This document shows positions 44,701 through 54,399 of a DNA stretch of 64,000 nt, piece after piece; the first letter of the stretch is position 1; the number at the start of each line of letters is the position of its first letter. The notes below the pieces were generated by a model. That model saw nothing but the letters and a program-made list of their open reading frames with translations. It had not been told where the DNA came from and searched no databases. Made by a program: the position numbers and the translations under genes. The stretch spans positions 806,001 through 870,000 of the forward strand of contig JBAOKB010000061.1 in NCBI GenBank assembly GCA_037044905.1, in the 5' to 3' direction. The DNA is from Hortaea werneckii (Eukaryota; Ascomycota; Dothideomycetes; Mycosphaerellales; Teratosphaeriaceae).

Positions 44701-45713
44701 ATGGCCTACGACATGGCTTCGCCCTCAGGCGTCGAGCAAGCCCAAGACGACAGCAAGAAAATCAGCTTCCGCTTCTGCCGCGAATGCTCCAACATGCTGT
44801 ACCCGAAGGAAGACAAGCTCAACAACCAGCTCATGTTCGCGTGCCGCATGTGCCAGTGGGCCGAGCCCGCCGACGCCATGTGCATCTACCGCAACGCGCT
44901 GAAGGAGGAGATTGCCGAGACGGCGGGCAACGTGCAGGATGTCGCGCAGGATCCTACGGTGGGTGATTCTTCCTCTTCTGCTTCCTTCTACATGGTTGAT
45001 GATTACGACGGCGACGATGCGGAGATGTATGGCGACGAACACGGCGCGTATACGTATCATGGACAGCAAGAGATGGACGACGACGACAATGATGAGGATG
45101 AGGATATGGAGACGAATACCGACGATACCGTCCCGGAGCTCTGCACGCTCTGCGGGAAACAGATCCGTTGTCCCTTCTGTCACAAGCCGAGTGATAATGG
45201 CTTGATGCTCGAGACGGCCGACCCTGCTGCAGCGACGGCAGGGAATCCGCAGAAGGAAGAAGAGCAAGTCCAGCTCGAGAAGAGGGAGCGGAGTAAATCC
45301 GGTGCTGGTCTGCAATATCAGCAACAACAACAATTCCAACGGTGATGATCGGAAAAGCAATTCACGGGAGGCAAGAGGAGGGAAAGGAAAGGATTACACC
45401 CTTCATTTGATGCACCAATTGCTTTTGAAGTCTTTTTGTTCCTACTACTGCAGCATCATATGCTGACAGCGATGATGTTGCCTTTCCTATAGCTCCCACA
45501 TACCGATTCAGAAGAGTGCGCCAAATGCCATACGCGCGACGCCGTGTTTTTCCAGAGCCAACAGCGTACGAACGAGACGGGAATGGTAAGTGTATTTCCT
45601 CAATTACCTTTTTCTGAAAATGTTCAGCCTTAACTGACGTGACCGAATAGGCCCTCTTCTTCGTCTGCGTCGAGTGTCAGAATGTCTGGTCTACGCTTGA
45701 CAAGGTCAAGTAG
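44701..45713 (+). CDS. RPB9: DNA-directed RNA polymerase II subunit Rpb9
   Basis: Exons are 44701-44958, 45493-45585 and 45651-45713; introns are 534 and 65 nt; 137 residues. Exon 1 carries the first zinc ribbon (FRFCRECSNMLYPKED, FACRMCQW) and the linker EEIAETAGNVQDVAQDPT. Exons 2 and 3 give the second ribbon (ECAKCHTRDAVFFQSQQRTNETGM joined to ALFFVCVECQNVW). Joins are phase 0 and recover the family sequence TLPHTDSEEC. Rpb9 affects start-site choice, fidelity and TFIIS response in Pol II (family knowledge). A second in-frame Met (44713) could be the start. Intron 1 is unusually long and stays open in frame for 128 codons (separate entry). Divergent from ESS1, a CTD isomerase. Confidence 0.92.
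44959..45345 (+). other. In-frame open extension inside RPB9 intron 1
   Basis: From the proposed donor (GTGGGT) the exon 1 frame stays open for 128 codons to TGA at 45343-45345. The conceptual tail is acidic (DDDDNDEDEDMETNTDD), has a paired-cysteine motif CTLCGKQIRCPFCHK, then a Gln-rich end. Third codon positions look G/C-rich as in real genes. It could be a retained-intron isoform. Not proven. Confidence 0.5.
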
Positions 45714-46298
45714 AAGCCCGGGAGGAATGGGATCCTGAGGCACAAAAATCTACCCAGCAACTCAGTTCCCACGTACGACCTCGACTCTTCGACCCATCCC
45801 CTTAACGCGATTCCGAACGTTATCATCTGATGGAATGAACGGATTGCTTCTTGCTTTTTTGACATATTAGCGTGGCGTTTCTGGTGGCAGAAGGGATTGA
45901 AAGGAGAAAAAGGAACAAGACAGAGCGGCAGCCTTTCTTCGTTCGTAGAACTGGGTGGAGAATGGCAAATTGTGGTATCATAGCATTTCTGAAGTAATGA
46001 AAAGGTTTCTAGGCGCTGAGATTCAGCGCCGATCTTCAGCCACCTATTCCAAGTCCGAACCACCCCAACCCACCACGCAACATCTTACAGCGACTCCCAG
46101 TAGCAAGCAAATAAACTCCGTCGCTATGCCCATGATAACAAAAGTATCCTACACAGAGAAGAACCCCAACTCCTCAACCCCACTCCCCCCCCTCTTTGTC
46201 CTGCTTCTTTCTGACGGACCAAAGAGCTGGTAGCCTACCCACCATCTCATTTTCCCTCTTCCCCTTCTCGTCTCCCCCATACTCCCTCCCCCTCTCTC
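45714..46298. other. Convergent gap between RPB9 and mitochondrial uL14
   Basis: 585 bp holding two 3' ends; mildly pyrimidine-rich (CTCCCCCTCTCTCTC) close to the uL14 stop, otherwise ordinary. No gene. Confidence 0.5.
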
Positions 46299-46977
46299 TC
46301 ACAAATGCATCGGCGCCAAACTCAAAATCTTACTCCACTGCTTCCCCCGCAACTCCTTCCCCACCACGCCATTCAGTCGCGTCCCGATCGGCTCGCCGCC
46401 CTTGTTAATCAGCACGCACGCGTTATCGTCGAATTTCACCACGCTGCCGTCCGGTCGCTGGTGTTGTTTCGCGGTCCGTACGACCACCGCGTGTCGGATG
46501 TCGCCTCGTCGCACTTTGTTCGCTGCTGAGACTGAGACGGATCCGCCGGGTCCCGATTCTGGGCCGAAGTTGCGTTGTTTTTGTACGACGACTATTATGC
46601 GGTCGCCTGAGGGGAGGGGATGGGTTAGTTTGGGGGGGTGGGTGGTTTTGGTTGGGTGTAGGGAGGCATGGGTGAAGTGTGTGGGTAGGTGGGTGGGTAG
46701 GTGGGGTGGGCAGGCCCTGGGGAAGATGGACGAGTATGTAGGGCTGGCTATACATACCGACTTTGGCCGCGCGGTTCATCTTCAGGACTTTGGCGCATTC
46801 GGCGACAGCTGCTCCGGAGTTGTCGATGACATTCAGCATGCTCTATGAAGCAACCCAGTCAGTCCCCGATCTTTGTCTGTCTCTAATCCAGGCGCCCCCG
46901 TCCGCTACCACAAGCCTCCGGCACTCCCATGTCTGGAGCTCCCGGCGTATCGAGAGTCTTACCTTGAGTTGAATCAT
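46299..46977 (-). CDS. MRPL38: Mitochondrial large-subunit ribosomal protein uL14 (bL14m/MRPL38 type)
   Basis: Three exons (minus): 46977-46963, 46842-46758 and 46606-46299; introns are 120 and 151 nt; 135 residues. Exon 1 codes only for MIQLK. The joins read MIQLKSMLNVIDNSGA and KVGDRIIVVVQKQRNFG, the canonical uL14 N-terminal half; exon 3 adds GDIRHAVVVRTAK, FDDNACVLINKGGEPIGTR and the end LAPMHL. Length and the ending without extension match yeast Mrpl38 more than cytosolic uL14 (eL23). uL14 sits at the subunit interface of the mitoribosome. It has no classic presequence, as in other fungi. It is divergent from SET9. Confident from motif order; the mitochondrial assignment rests on the bacterial-type sequence. 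Confidence 0.92.
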
Positions 46978-47535
46978 CTTGGCGGCCTTTAAGCACCTTT
47001 ATCGGCGGTTCTCAGCCCTAGGAACAGGTATGGCTGTATTCAAGAAGGATGATTGAAGTCGCATCGTGTTTGCGGACTCCCGAGAAAGTCTCGCGACGAG
47101 CCGCGGACGCGCCAGTGCGTGCAGCCGGCCAATTAAGACGCGGCCCAGCCACGATTTGGCGTAGAGTCTATTGGGAGGGATGAGGGAATCGTGGGGAGCG
47201 TGGAATTCCATTCAGGACGCGACCGACTTGCTCCCATACCTCATCCCTTTCGCATTCCGCCCGCGCCTTTTCTCTCCCTTTTTTTACATTTCCCAGTGAC
47301 TGCGGACATTGATCACCAATTGCACTGGTATACCAACTGGCAATCGAAACGCGCCGGCGCACCAAGATGCACTCCTAACAAAGGCGGATCGAAAGAATGG
47401 AGGATTGGTGATCCCTTGTTCAGCTCCTTGTCTCTGTTCGACCTCTTGTTGTTTTTCTCCCCCGGGCCGGAAGCACCAAACACCACGGGATATCCCCTCC
47501 GAGACTTGTATGAGTGAGGTACAGAACCGATCAGG
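46978..47535. promoter_or_regulatory. Divergent intergenic region between uL14m and SET9
   Basis: 558 bp between the two start codons. A pyrimidine-rich leader (CTTTTCTCTCCCTTTTTTT) lies at 47266-47286 on the SET9 side. No TATA box identified. Confidence 0.4.
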
Positions 47536-50262
47536 ATGCCTCGCCAACAGCAAGCTGCCGATCTTGAAGAGGCGCTCAACAAGAAGGGCGGCCTGACCCT
47601 GTCGCAACTGGCAAACTATGACGACCTGATCACCGATGCCCTCGTCGATCGCGTCTACTTCTGGTCTACCATTCGCAAGTTGAAATCCACCTACCACGCG
47701 TGTCGGGGAGTCCAAGAGCAGGAGGTATGCGACATCCTGCAGAAGAATGTCATCGTCAACAAGGAGCCGGCGCAGGCGCACAAGAAGCTGCTGGGGTTAC
47801 CGGGCATACAGAAGTTCTACCGCGCTCTGAGAACGGACGACGAGAGGGAGCATTTCGAGCGCCACCTGCGCAAGTATATCAACATCTACCTGCCGGATTG
47901 CCCGTTCGAAGTCGGCACAACGAACCGATATACCATCATGACCGCCGAGGCCGCGATTATCGCCCGGAGATACATCCGACGCGGCGAACCGATCAAGTAT
48001 CTGACGGGGATCCAAGTCGAAATGAACGAGCAGGAGGAGCGGGAGCTCTCGAGTCGCACCGACTTTAGCATTGTCCTATCCAGCAGGCGCAAGCGACCAT
48101 CGCTCTTCCTAGGTCCGGCCCGCTTCGCCAACCACGATTGCGATTCGAATGCGCGACTCAATACTAACGGTCCTCACGGTATCCACATTGTGGCGTGTAA
48201 GGACATTGTCCCCGGCGACGAAATCACGGTAACATACGGCGACGACTACTTTGGCGACGACAACTGCGAATGTTTATGCGGGACGTGCGAATCTTGGCAG
48301 AGGAACGGATGGGATCCGAGAGGCCCCCTGTTGCGCGAGGACAGTAGCGATGAAGAAGACGAAGATGAGGAGGAAGCTGCGCCGGTTCGGAGACCGGAGC
48401 CCAGTCGAGCGAACAAGCGGAGGCGAAGCCATGAACGTCCGCTGGAGATCAATGATGACGGGGATGAAGTGCCGAGAAAACGAGGTCTTGGTCGACCTCG
48501 CAAGCGACAACGTCCTGAGCACTTGAGGAACGGTACTCGAAGATCTGTAGGGGAAGGGGAGGATTTAGGGGAGGATTTAGGGGAGGATGGATTGCCGAAG
48601 CAGAGGGACGGTAAAGGGCGGTTCTTATGTAAGAGGGCCAACAGCCAACCCGCTTGTGGCGAGAAAGCGCAAAACGCAGGGTATGCCTGGAAGCGTGATG
48701 ATGGTTCACCATGCGATGGGGTTTTGGAGAGGATCAGACGGATGCTGGGAGATATCGGCGACCGAATGAAAGCTGAGCGGGCGGGGTCATCAGAGAAGCC
48801 GAATGAAATGGATCTGGCAGAAACGAACGAAGGGAGCGGACTAGACACGGAGATTCGAGAGCGTGATGGACTCGAGGTTGTGGAAGGCGCGGAATGGCCA
48901 CGAGACCGAGCAGGCAGATTTTGGCCGCGTGATTTGCCTCAACGCAATGACATGGAGACTGCCTCTCCCGCTCCAGAATACGCCAGAGGGATCTCAAACA
49001 GTCCAGAGCGGACGCCGCCCGCTATCATTGTAGAATCAGGGGACACGACTCCGTCAGAGGCATCGTTGAGGACGAAAGCAAGACTTCCTGGCATCAAGAA
49101 AGAACGAAGCTTCTCTTCGCTGAGAAATGTTACGAACGCAGACGAGACGCAGGAAGATGTTTACAGCGTACCGGACTCTCCAGCGCCAAATTCGCAGCAG
49201 TCTGTAAATCCTTCAGTTGGGGAGGAGACGCTAAGACCGGACGCATACGGTTTCCCTCACGACTCAGCTCCGACTACAGCACTTTCCACACAGGATCTAC
49301 CAGCGAAACGCAAAAGAGGTAGACCACGGAAGCACGCAAGACCAGAGGACGTAGCTGCCCCGGCGCATGATTCCTCCACCGAGTCTACTTCGCCATCTTC
49401 ACGCGGAACAGACAGTGCCTCCACCGGATCACTGGCATCTAGCGCGACTTCGCTTTCCGTCTTCACCGCCGGTAACATTGCCCAAGACATCTGCAGTATG
49501 CTTACGCAGGACGTAGAAGGAGGAGCAGGACAAGGAAGAACCGGCGACAGCAGCAGCAAAAGCAAACCAGAACCTTCCGGACCCGCCCAAGAAATCAAGT
49601 CCGAAGACCCCAGTTCCGGCCAACAAACCCCACGTCGAGGCCGTCCCGCAACCCGCTCCAGCGCTCGCTTCCAACCGCGAGACCGCTCTACAGCGCCCAT
49701 TCGCAGCATCGAAGTCGCCGCCTCGGACTCGGACTCGATCAAACCCGAACCCAACTCCCCCACCACCTCCTCCACCTCTTCCTCCCCCGCCATCAAACGC
49801 GGCACCCCCCGCCTCCCCGGCGACTACTACCTCACCCGCGCCCTCCTCCCCACCGCCTACCACCGCTGGGTCCAATGCCGCAACTGCGACATGCACTTCG
49901 TGCAATCCGACGCCTACCAGACCCGCATCGCCTGTCCCCGCTGCGAACGCCATAGCAAATTATACGGTTTCTACTGGCCTAAGACCGATCGGGAGGGGAA
50001 ACACGACCCTGAAGAAAGGATTCTGGATCATAGGTGTCTGCATCGGTTTATTGACCCCGAGGAGGAGAGGTGTGAGAGGAAGGGACGGAAGACGGTGGTG
50101 GGACTGCGTAGGGATTTGAGGGACGAGATTGGGAGGGAGAGGTGGGGGAGCGTCGAGAGTGAGGTTTCGAATGGGACGGCTGGTGCGGGTGCGGAGGGTA
50201 GGCGGTTGAGGAATTCGCCTCGCAGGAGTGGGAGTTTGAGGCGCTCTGGGTTGATGAGGTAG
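47536..50262 (+). CDS. SET9: Histone H4-K20 methyltransferase Set9 (KMT5)
   Basis: Single exon, 908 residues. The N-terminal ~260 residues are the Suv4-20-type catalytic region: LTLSQLANYDDLITDALVD, then the SET domain with GPARFANHDCDSN (FANHDC 197-202), GDEITVTYGDDYF (Tyr234) and a Cys-rich post-SET (CECLCGTC). A long disordered middle follows with AT-hook-like GRPRK motifs (LGRPRKRQRP, RGRPRKHARP, RRGRPATR). Near the end is a second zinc-type motif, CRNCDMHFVQS then CPRCERHSKLYGFYWPK. Set9 methylates histone H4 lysine 20 and in S. pombe supports the DNA-damage checkpoint (family knowledge). A short DNA repeat at 48557-48590 encodes EDLGEDLGED. Divergent from uL14m. Confidence 0.93.
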   Translation: MPRQQQAADLEEALNKKGGLTLSQLANYDDLITDALVDRVYFWSTIRKLKSTYHACRGVQEQEVCDILQKNVIVNKEPAQAHKKLLGLPGIQKFYRALRTDDEREHFERHLRKYINIYLPDCPFEVGTTNRYTIMTAEAAIIARRYIRRGEPIKYLTGIQVEMNEQEERELSSRTDFSIVLSSRRKRPSLFLGPARFANHDCDSNARLNTNGPHGIHIVACKDIVPGDEITVTYGDDYFGDDNCECLCGTCESWQRNGWDPRGPLLREDSSDEEDEDEEEAAPVRRPEPSRANKRRRSHERPLEINDDGDEVPRKRGLGRPRKRQRPEHLRNGTRRSVGEGEDLGEDLGEDGLPKQRDGKGRFLCKRANSQPACGEKAQNAGYAWKRDDGSPCDGVLERIRRMLGDIGDRMKAERAGSSEKPNEMDLAETNEGSGLDTEIRERDGLEVVEGAEWPRDRAGRFWPRDLPQRNDMETASPAPEYARGISNSPERTPPAIIVESGDTTPSEASLRTKARLPGIKKERSFSSLRNVTNADETQEDVYSVPDSPAPNSQQSVNPSVGEETLRPDAYGFPHDSAPTTALSTQDLPAKRKRGRPRKHARPEDVAAPAHDSSTESTSPSSRGTDSASTGSLASSATSLSVFTAGNIAQDICSMLTQDVEGGAGQGRTGDSSSKSKPEPSGPAQEIKSEDPSSGQQTPRRGRPATRSSARFQPRDRSTAPIRSIEVAASDSDSIKPEPNSPTTSSTSSSPAIKRGTPRLPGDYYLTRALLPTAYHRWVQCRNCDMHFVQSDAYQTRIACPRCERHSKLYGFYWPKTDREGKHDPEERILDHRCLHRFIDPEEERCERKGRKTVVGLRRDLRDEIGRERWGSVESEVSNGTAGAGAEGRRLRNSPRRSGSLRRSGLMR

Positions 50263-51394
50263 GAGGATGTGAAGGAAGGAAGAAGATGGGGGGTGGGGGG
50301 ATTTTTTTCATGTGTGTGGATGAGCCATGTGGGGGTTTGGGGGCATAGGAGGATGCACGAGCTTCTTTCACGATTTTTGCTATGCGGATTACCGTGTCAC
50401 GGGGGTTATGCCAGAGGTTGGGACTCGAGGATAGTGAGTTATGTGCTTGCTAAGAGGCCTCTATGATTCTTCCCTTTCTCCCATCTTTTTTTTTTTTTTT
50501 TTGCATTTTTTTGGCTTTTTTTTCCTTGTTGCAGCCTCCCTCTATTTTCCCCCTCTCCTCCACCTTCCAGATACCCTTCCATTCCTATCTTTCGAGCTGC
50601 AGTAAGCCAAATAGCACTGAGGGTCTATTTAGTCTACGTCCTCTGGAGAAGGGGGGGAGTGAGGATTTTTCTTCTTATTTTCTTATTTTGAAAGAAGAAG
50701 GGAAAGGTAAGAAGAGAAGAAAGGCAAACCAACTCCCTTCGCCTACGGACCGCAGACGAAGCTTCGAGGTACGTTTCTTTCTTGAACCCCCGTTTCCTTG
50801 CTCCCCCCCTCTCCCGGTGGTACAGCGTACGACTTGCGCATAACTGCATGCATGACTACATGCGGTGTGTAACAAGATGATTTGGAAAAAAGGCAAACGC
50901 CCCCGGTCAGCATATCGAGGTTTCGAGGTCATGCCGTGAAGCAATTGTTTCCCTGGTCGACTATTTCTGGTTTCGACTTGCTTCCGCATGAACGCTGTCC
51001 GCGGGCAAAAAAGATTTGTTTGCTACGGAATCTCTAGGAGGGGAGGGGATGGTGGGAGGTTAAGTCGTACGGCTGACGCTGTTTTGCGCCTTTTGGCTCA
51101 GAAGTTGCCTCGATCTTCACCGCTCTCTCTCGCCTTTCTCCCCTCTTTTTGTTCTGTGCTTTTGTCCGTCTGACTTAGTCCTGTGATTTGGCAGCAGGCC
51201 TGCATACGACTTTTTTCACCGAAACAATCACTTCTGTTCTCCTGCTGTCCTTTCGCTCTCCCTCTTTCCTCTTACCTAGACTCTTCTCCAAAGGAAAGGG
51301 AAGAGAAGAAGACGCACTAGCCGGAAAAAGAAGACAAAAGAAATAGCAAAGGAGCAACCGACAGCTGGGCAAATTTGGAGAGAAGATCGAAGAA
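50263..51394. other. Gap with pyrimidine tracts upstream of the Met/Gly-rich gene
   Basis: 1.13 kb between two plus-strand genes. T16 near 50489, TC-rich blocks at 50500-50590 and 51110-51170, and a purine block at 50690-50720. It must contain the next gene's promoter; no specific element is clear and no gene is called. Confidence 0.5.
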
Positions 51395-53359
51395 ATGGGT
51401 TCAGACTGTTCCCGCCTCGGCAAATCCTACGACCAAATCTACCTCCCCGCCGACTGTTTCCGACAATGCCACGCCGGCGACCGCTGCTTCTGCGGTAGTC
51501 GCCACCGCTCCCGGAAATGGATGTACGTCGAGCGAGGCGGCGACGGGCGGGAGTACTTCCACGATCCCATGAATTACATGGATGGGTTTATGATGGGCGG
51601 TGCAAATGGGTTGGGGAGTGGTCCACTAGGTGGGAATGGTGGGGGTTCGCTGTTCCCGCCGGGCATCATACAGAGTCCGGATAATTGGCGGCTTAAGGAT
51701 TTTGAGCGGCTGAATCAGGTTTTGTTGGAGTATTGGAATCGGTTAAGGGGACAGCAGATGGTGATGGCGCCGTGTTTGGGCGGTGGGGGGTTGGGGAGGG
51801 GAGGTCCGTTGATGCCATCTTGGACGATGGGGGCGCCTGGCATGAATTTTGGGGATATGATGGGTGCAGGTTGTAATATGGGGGCTAGTCCATTGAGAAG
51901 AGGGCGACGTTTCGGTGGGGGCTGGACAGGGGATTATGGAACTTGGGAGGATGAGATGACGCAGCGGATGAAACGCATGGAGGAGATCGCCAAGGATTAC
52001 GAGGACCGGGTCCGCGGCATCAGCGATCATTTGTATGGTTCGACGGCTGAACGCCAGGAGGAAATGTATCGGAAGCGGCAACAGCAGATGTGGCAGGACT
52101 TTATGCAGGGCCAGCAGACGCAGAACCCGATGGGAATGAATGGGCTTGGTGGGATGGGAGGTGGGATGGCAGGGATGAATGGTCTTGCTCAGATGATGCC
52201 GATGCAAGGTCTTGCGAGTGGCATGAACCCTATGATGGCCGGTATGGGTGGGTTGGGGGGAATGTTGAATCCGCTACAGATGGGTGCGCTTGGAGGTATG
52301 GGTGCAAATCCACTTATGGGTGGCGCTGGCCTAGGTGGTGGCGGGGGTCTAGACGAAGACAGGCCCAATAGGAGAAGACGTCTTGGATCCCGAAGAAGAA
52401 ATTCCATGTTCCAGGACGATGACGATGACGACGATGATATCCTCCCCCGAAGGCGTTTTGGTCGAAGACGTAGAGGCGGGTTTGGTGACGATGATGATGA
52501 CCTGTTTCCTGGCAGGTTTGGAGAGGGTGAGTAAGTAAAATATCTTGACCATATAGCCCATGGACCGTTCACTGACGACATTCCTTCAACAGACCCCTTC
52601 TCGCCTAGAAGACGAAGAGGGGGAGGAGGAGGCGGAGGAGGATATAGACCACCACGCCGTCCATACCGCCCCGACGGCCCTCTAGGTAACGGAGGAGGAG
52701 TAGACCTACCCTTTCGGCCACGACAACATGACCCTTTCCTCCAACCGACTCGACCACCTTCACCAACCTTCACAGACAATCCGGACACAATCCCACCATT
52801 AGCAACCCCAAGACCGACCTTCACATCCCCACCCTTCCCTCGGTCCCCACCCCCAATACATCCATCAACCGCACGTCCATTCATGGACACACCTTTGGAC
52901 GACAACTACCCCACGAACCCACCCCCGGGAGGCTTTCACCGTCCCGCTTCTCGCTTCCCAACACACAACCCTCCATTAGACCCCCTGACGCCAACAGTAC
53001 CCGGAATCCCAAAAGACATCTACCCAGATCCCAATCTACAAGCAGCCGACACTCCCCCACTGGGAGGAGGAGACATACCCCACAACCCACCAATCTCCAT
53101 GCCCATGCCCGAGCCGGGTCCTATCTCTATCCCCACCGTCGGAAGAGCAGCACCCGCACCAGGAAGAAGAGGAATAGCTCCAGAAGACCCAACCTTCCCA
53201 ATCCCTCCCACCCTGCCACCCAAACCCAGTACCAGTCGGCTGAAGAAATCGGTAAGTTTCCAAGGCGAGACAAGACATCTGACGCGGCCGCGGCGGGAAG
53301 AGGAGGATCGAGGGGAAGGGGAAGCAGGGGCGGAGCCGGGGGCAAGGGATCTTCGGTAG
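51395..53359 (+). CDS. Unrecognised 632-aa protein: Cys-rich start, Met/Gly-rich core, Arg/Asp blocks, Pro-rich tail
   Basis: Exons are 51395-52526 and 52593-53359; the 66-nt intron has donor GTGAGT, branch-like ACTGAC and acceptor CAACAG; 632 residues. I do not recognise the family. Order of segments: Cys at 5, 21, 25, 31 and 33 (CFRQCHAGDRCFCG); a Gly-rich stretch; a helical region (EDEMTQRMKRMEEIAKDYED) followed by RQEEMYRKRQQQMW; a Met/Gly/Asn/Leu low-complexity core (~245-325); RRRR blocks around an eight-Asp run; a seven-Gly run just after the splice; then a Pro-rich disordered tail. There is no signal peptide or membrane segment. Long opposite-strand frames here are compositional. The single intron with clean consensus and unbroken frame supports a real gene. 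Function unknown. Confidence 0.65.
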
Positions 53360-54399
53360 CTGGTTTGGAAGGGGAGGGGGTGATTTGGTTCCATTTGGGC
53401 TGTCTTGTAGCTTAGTTGCGTCTTTTTTTTTTTCTTTCCTTTTCCTTTGCCTCTGTGTCTGCAGAAGGAGGGGAGGAAAGAGATGAGAAGGAGGAGAGTA
53501 GTTGAGGAGGGAGACGGAAAAGGAGAGGAAGGGATGGGGTCGCTCGTTAAGGGGCACTCGAGGGGAAGGGGACCAAACACACAAACAAAAGAAAAGAAAA
53601 GAAAAGGCCGTTTGATGCAAGATAGAGTCCGGACAGGTGAAGCTAGTTAAAGAGGAACAAGAGGGCAAGAGGAGAAGAAGAACAACAACAAGAAGGAAAG
53701 GACGCTCAAGCAAGCAAGAGGGGAGAAAAAGCACTCACTTAGAAAACCATACAATCGTGACCACATCCTTCCATGTCAATCTTCATTTTCTCTTCTTATC
53801 TTTGGGGGGTTTTCTTTTACAAGTTTTTCCTATTACCACTCTCTCTTGTCGTTCCTTCGTAACAACGCGCCAAGAAAGCGTGGCCAAGGCACAAAATAAA
53901 GGTAGTCCCCTCTCTCCCCGAAAGGCGGGGAAACCCTGGGAAAGGGGCAAAGGAAAAGGGAAGAGAGCGAGAGAGGATACATTGAAAGTATCTTTTCATT
54001 TTTCTACACCTACTACCACTCCTTACTGAAAACATCGGATCTAATACATTGGGCGCTCGCTCTACCTCCCTTCTCTCTCACCGATACATCCATCTCTATT
54101 CTCTCTTCTCCCTCCTTCTTTCCTACGGCAACTTGTATCGTTGTGTTCCCTTGCTGGACCCCATCTCGACTCTCCTACCTTCTCCCCGCGGACCCCTTCA
54201 TTCCCTCCGATCCTTCCCCAATGTGAGACTTATCCAAAATCGCCCCCTCTCTTCTTTTGGAAAAAATCATCCAACACGGCCCACGGCCCATTTCCCCCCT
54301 TCTCCCTCTTCCGGCCAAGCACACTTTCTCCAACTCCCTAACCGTCCGTCCCCTCACCCATCCACCCCACACGACCCAATATCAGATGAAGACAAAAGC
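53360..54399. repeat. Convergent low-complexity gap (Met/Gly-rich gene / coronin)
   Basis: 1.04 kb: T10 with TTTCC units at 53420-53450, purine-rich 53460-53600 (AGGAGGAG, AAAAGAAAAG units), 53640-53735 purine-rich, then a C/T-rich half toward coronin. No gene is called. Confidence 0.7.

Noticed and set aside
52189..52905. 238-codon minus-strand frame opposite the Met/Gly-rich gene
   Set aside because: Pro/Ser/Arg-rich complement of a low-complexity frame. The plus strand has a consensus intron and a frame that continues through both exons.
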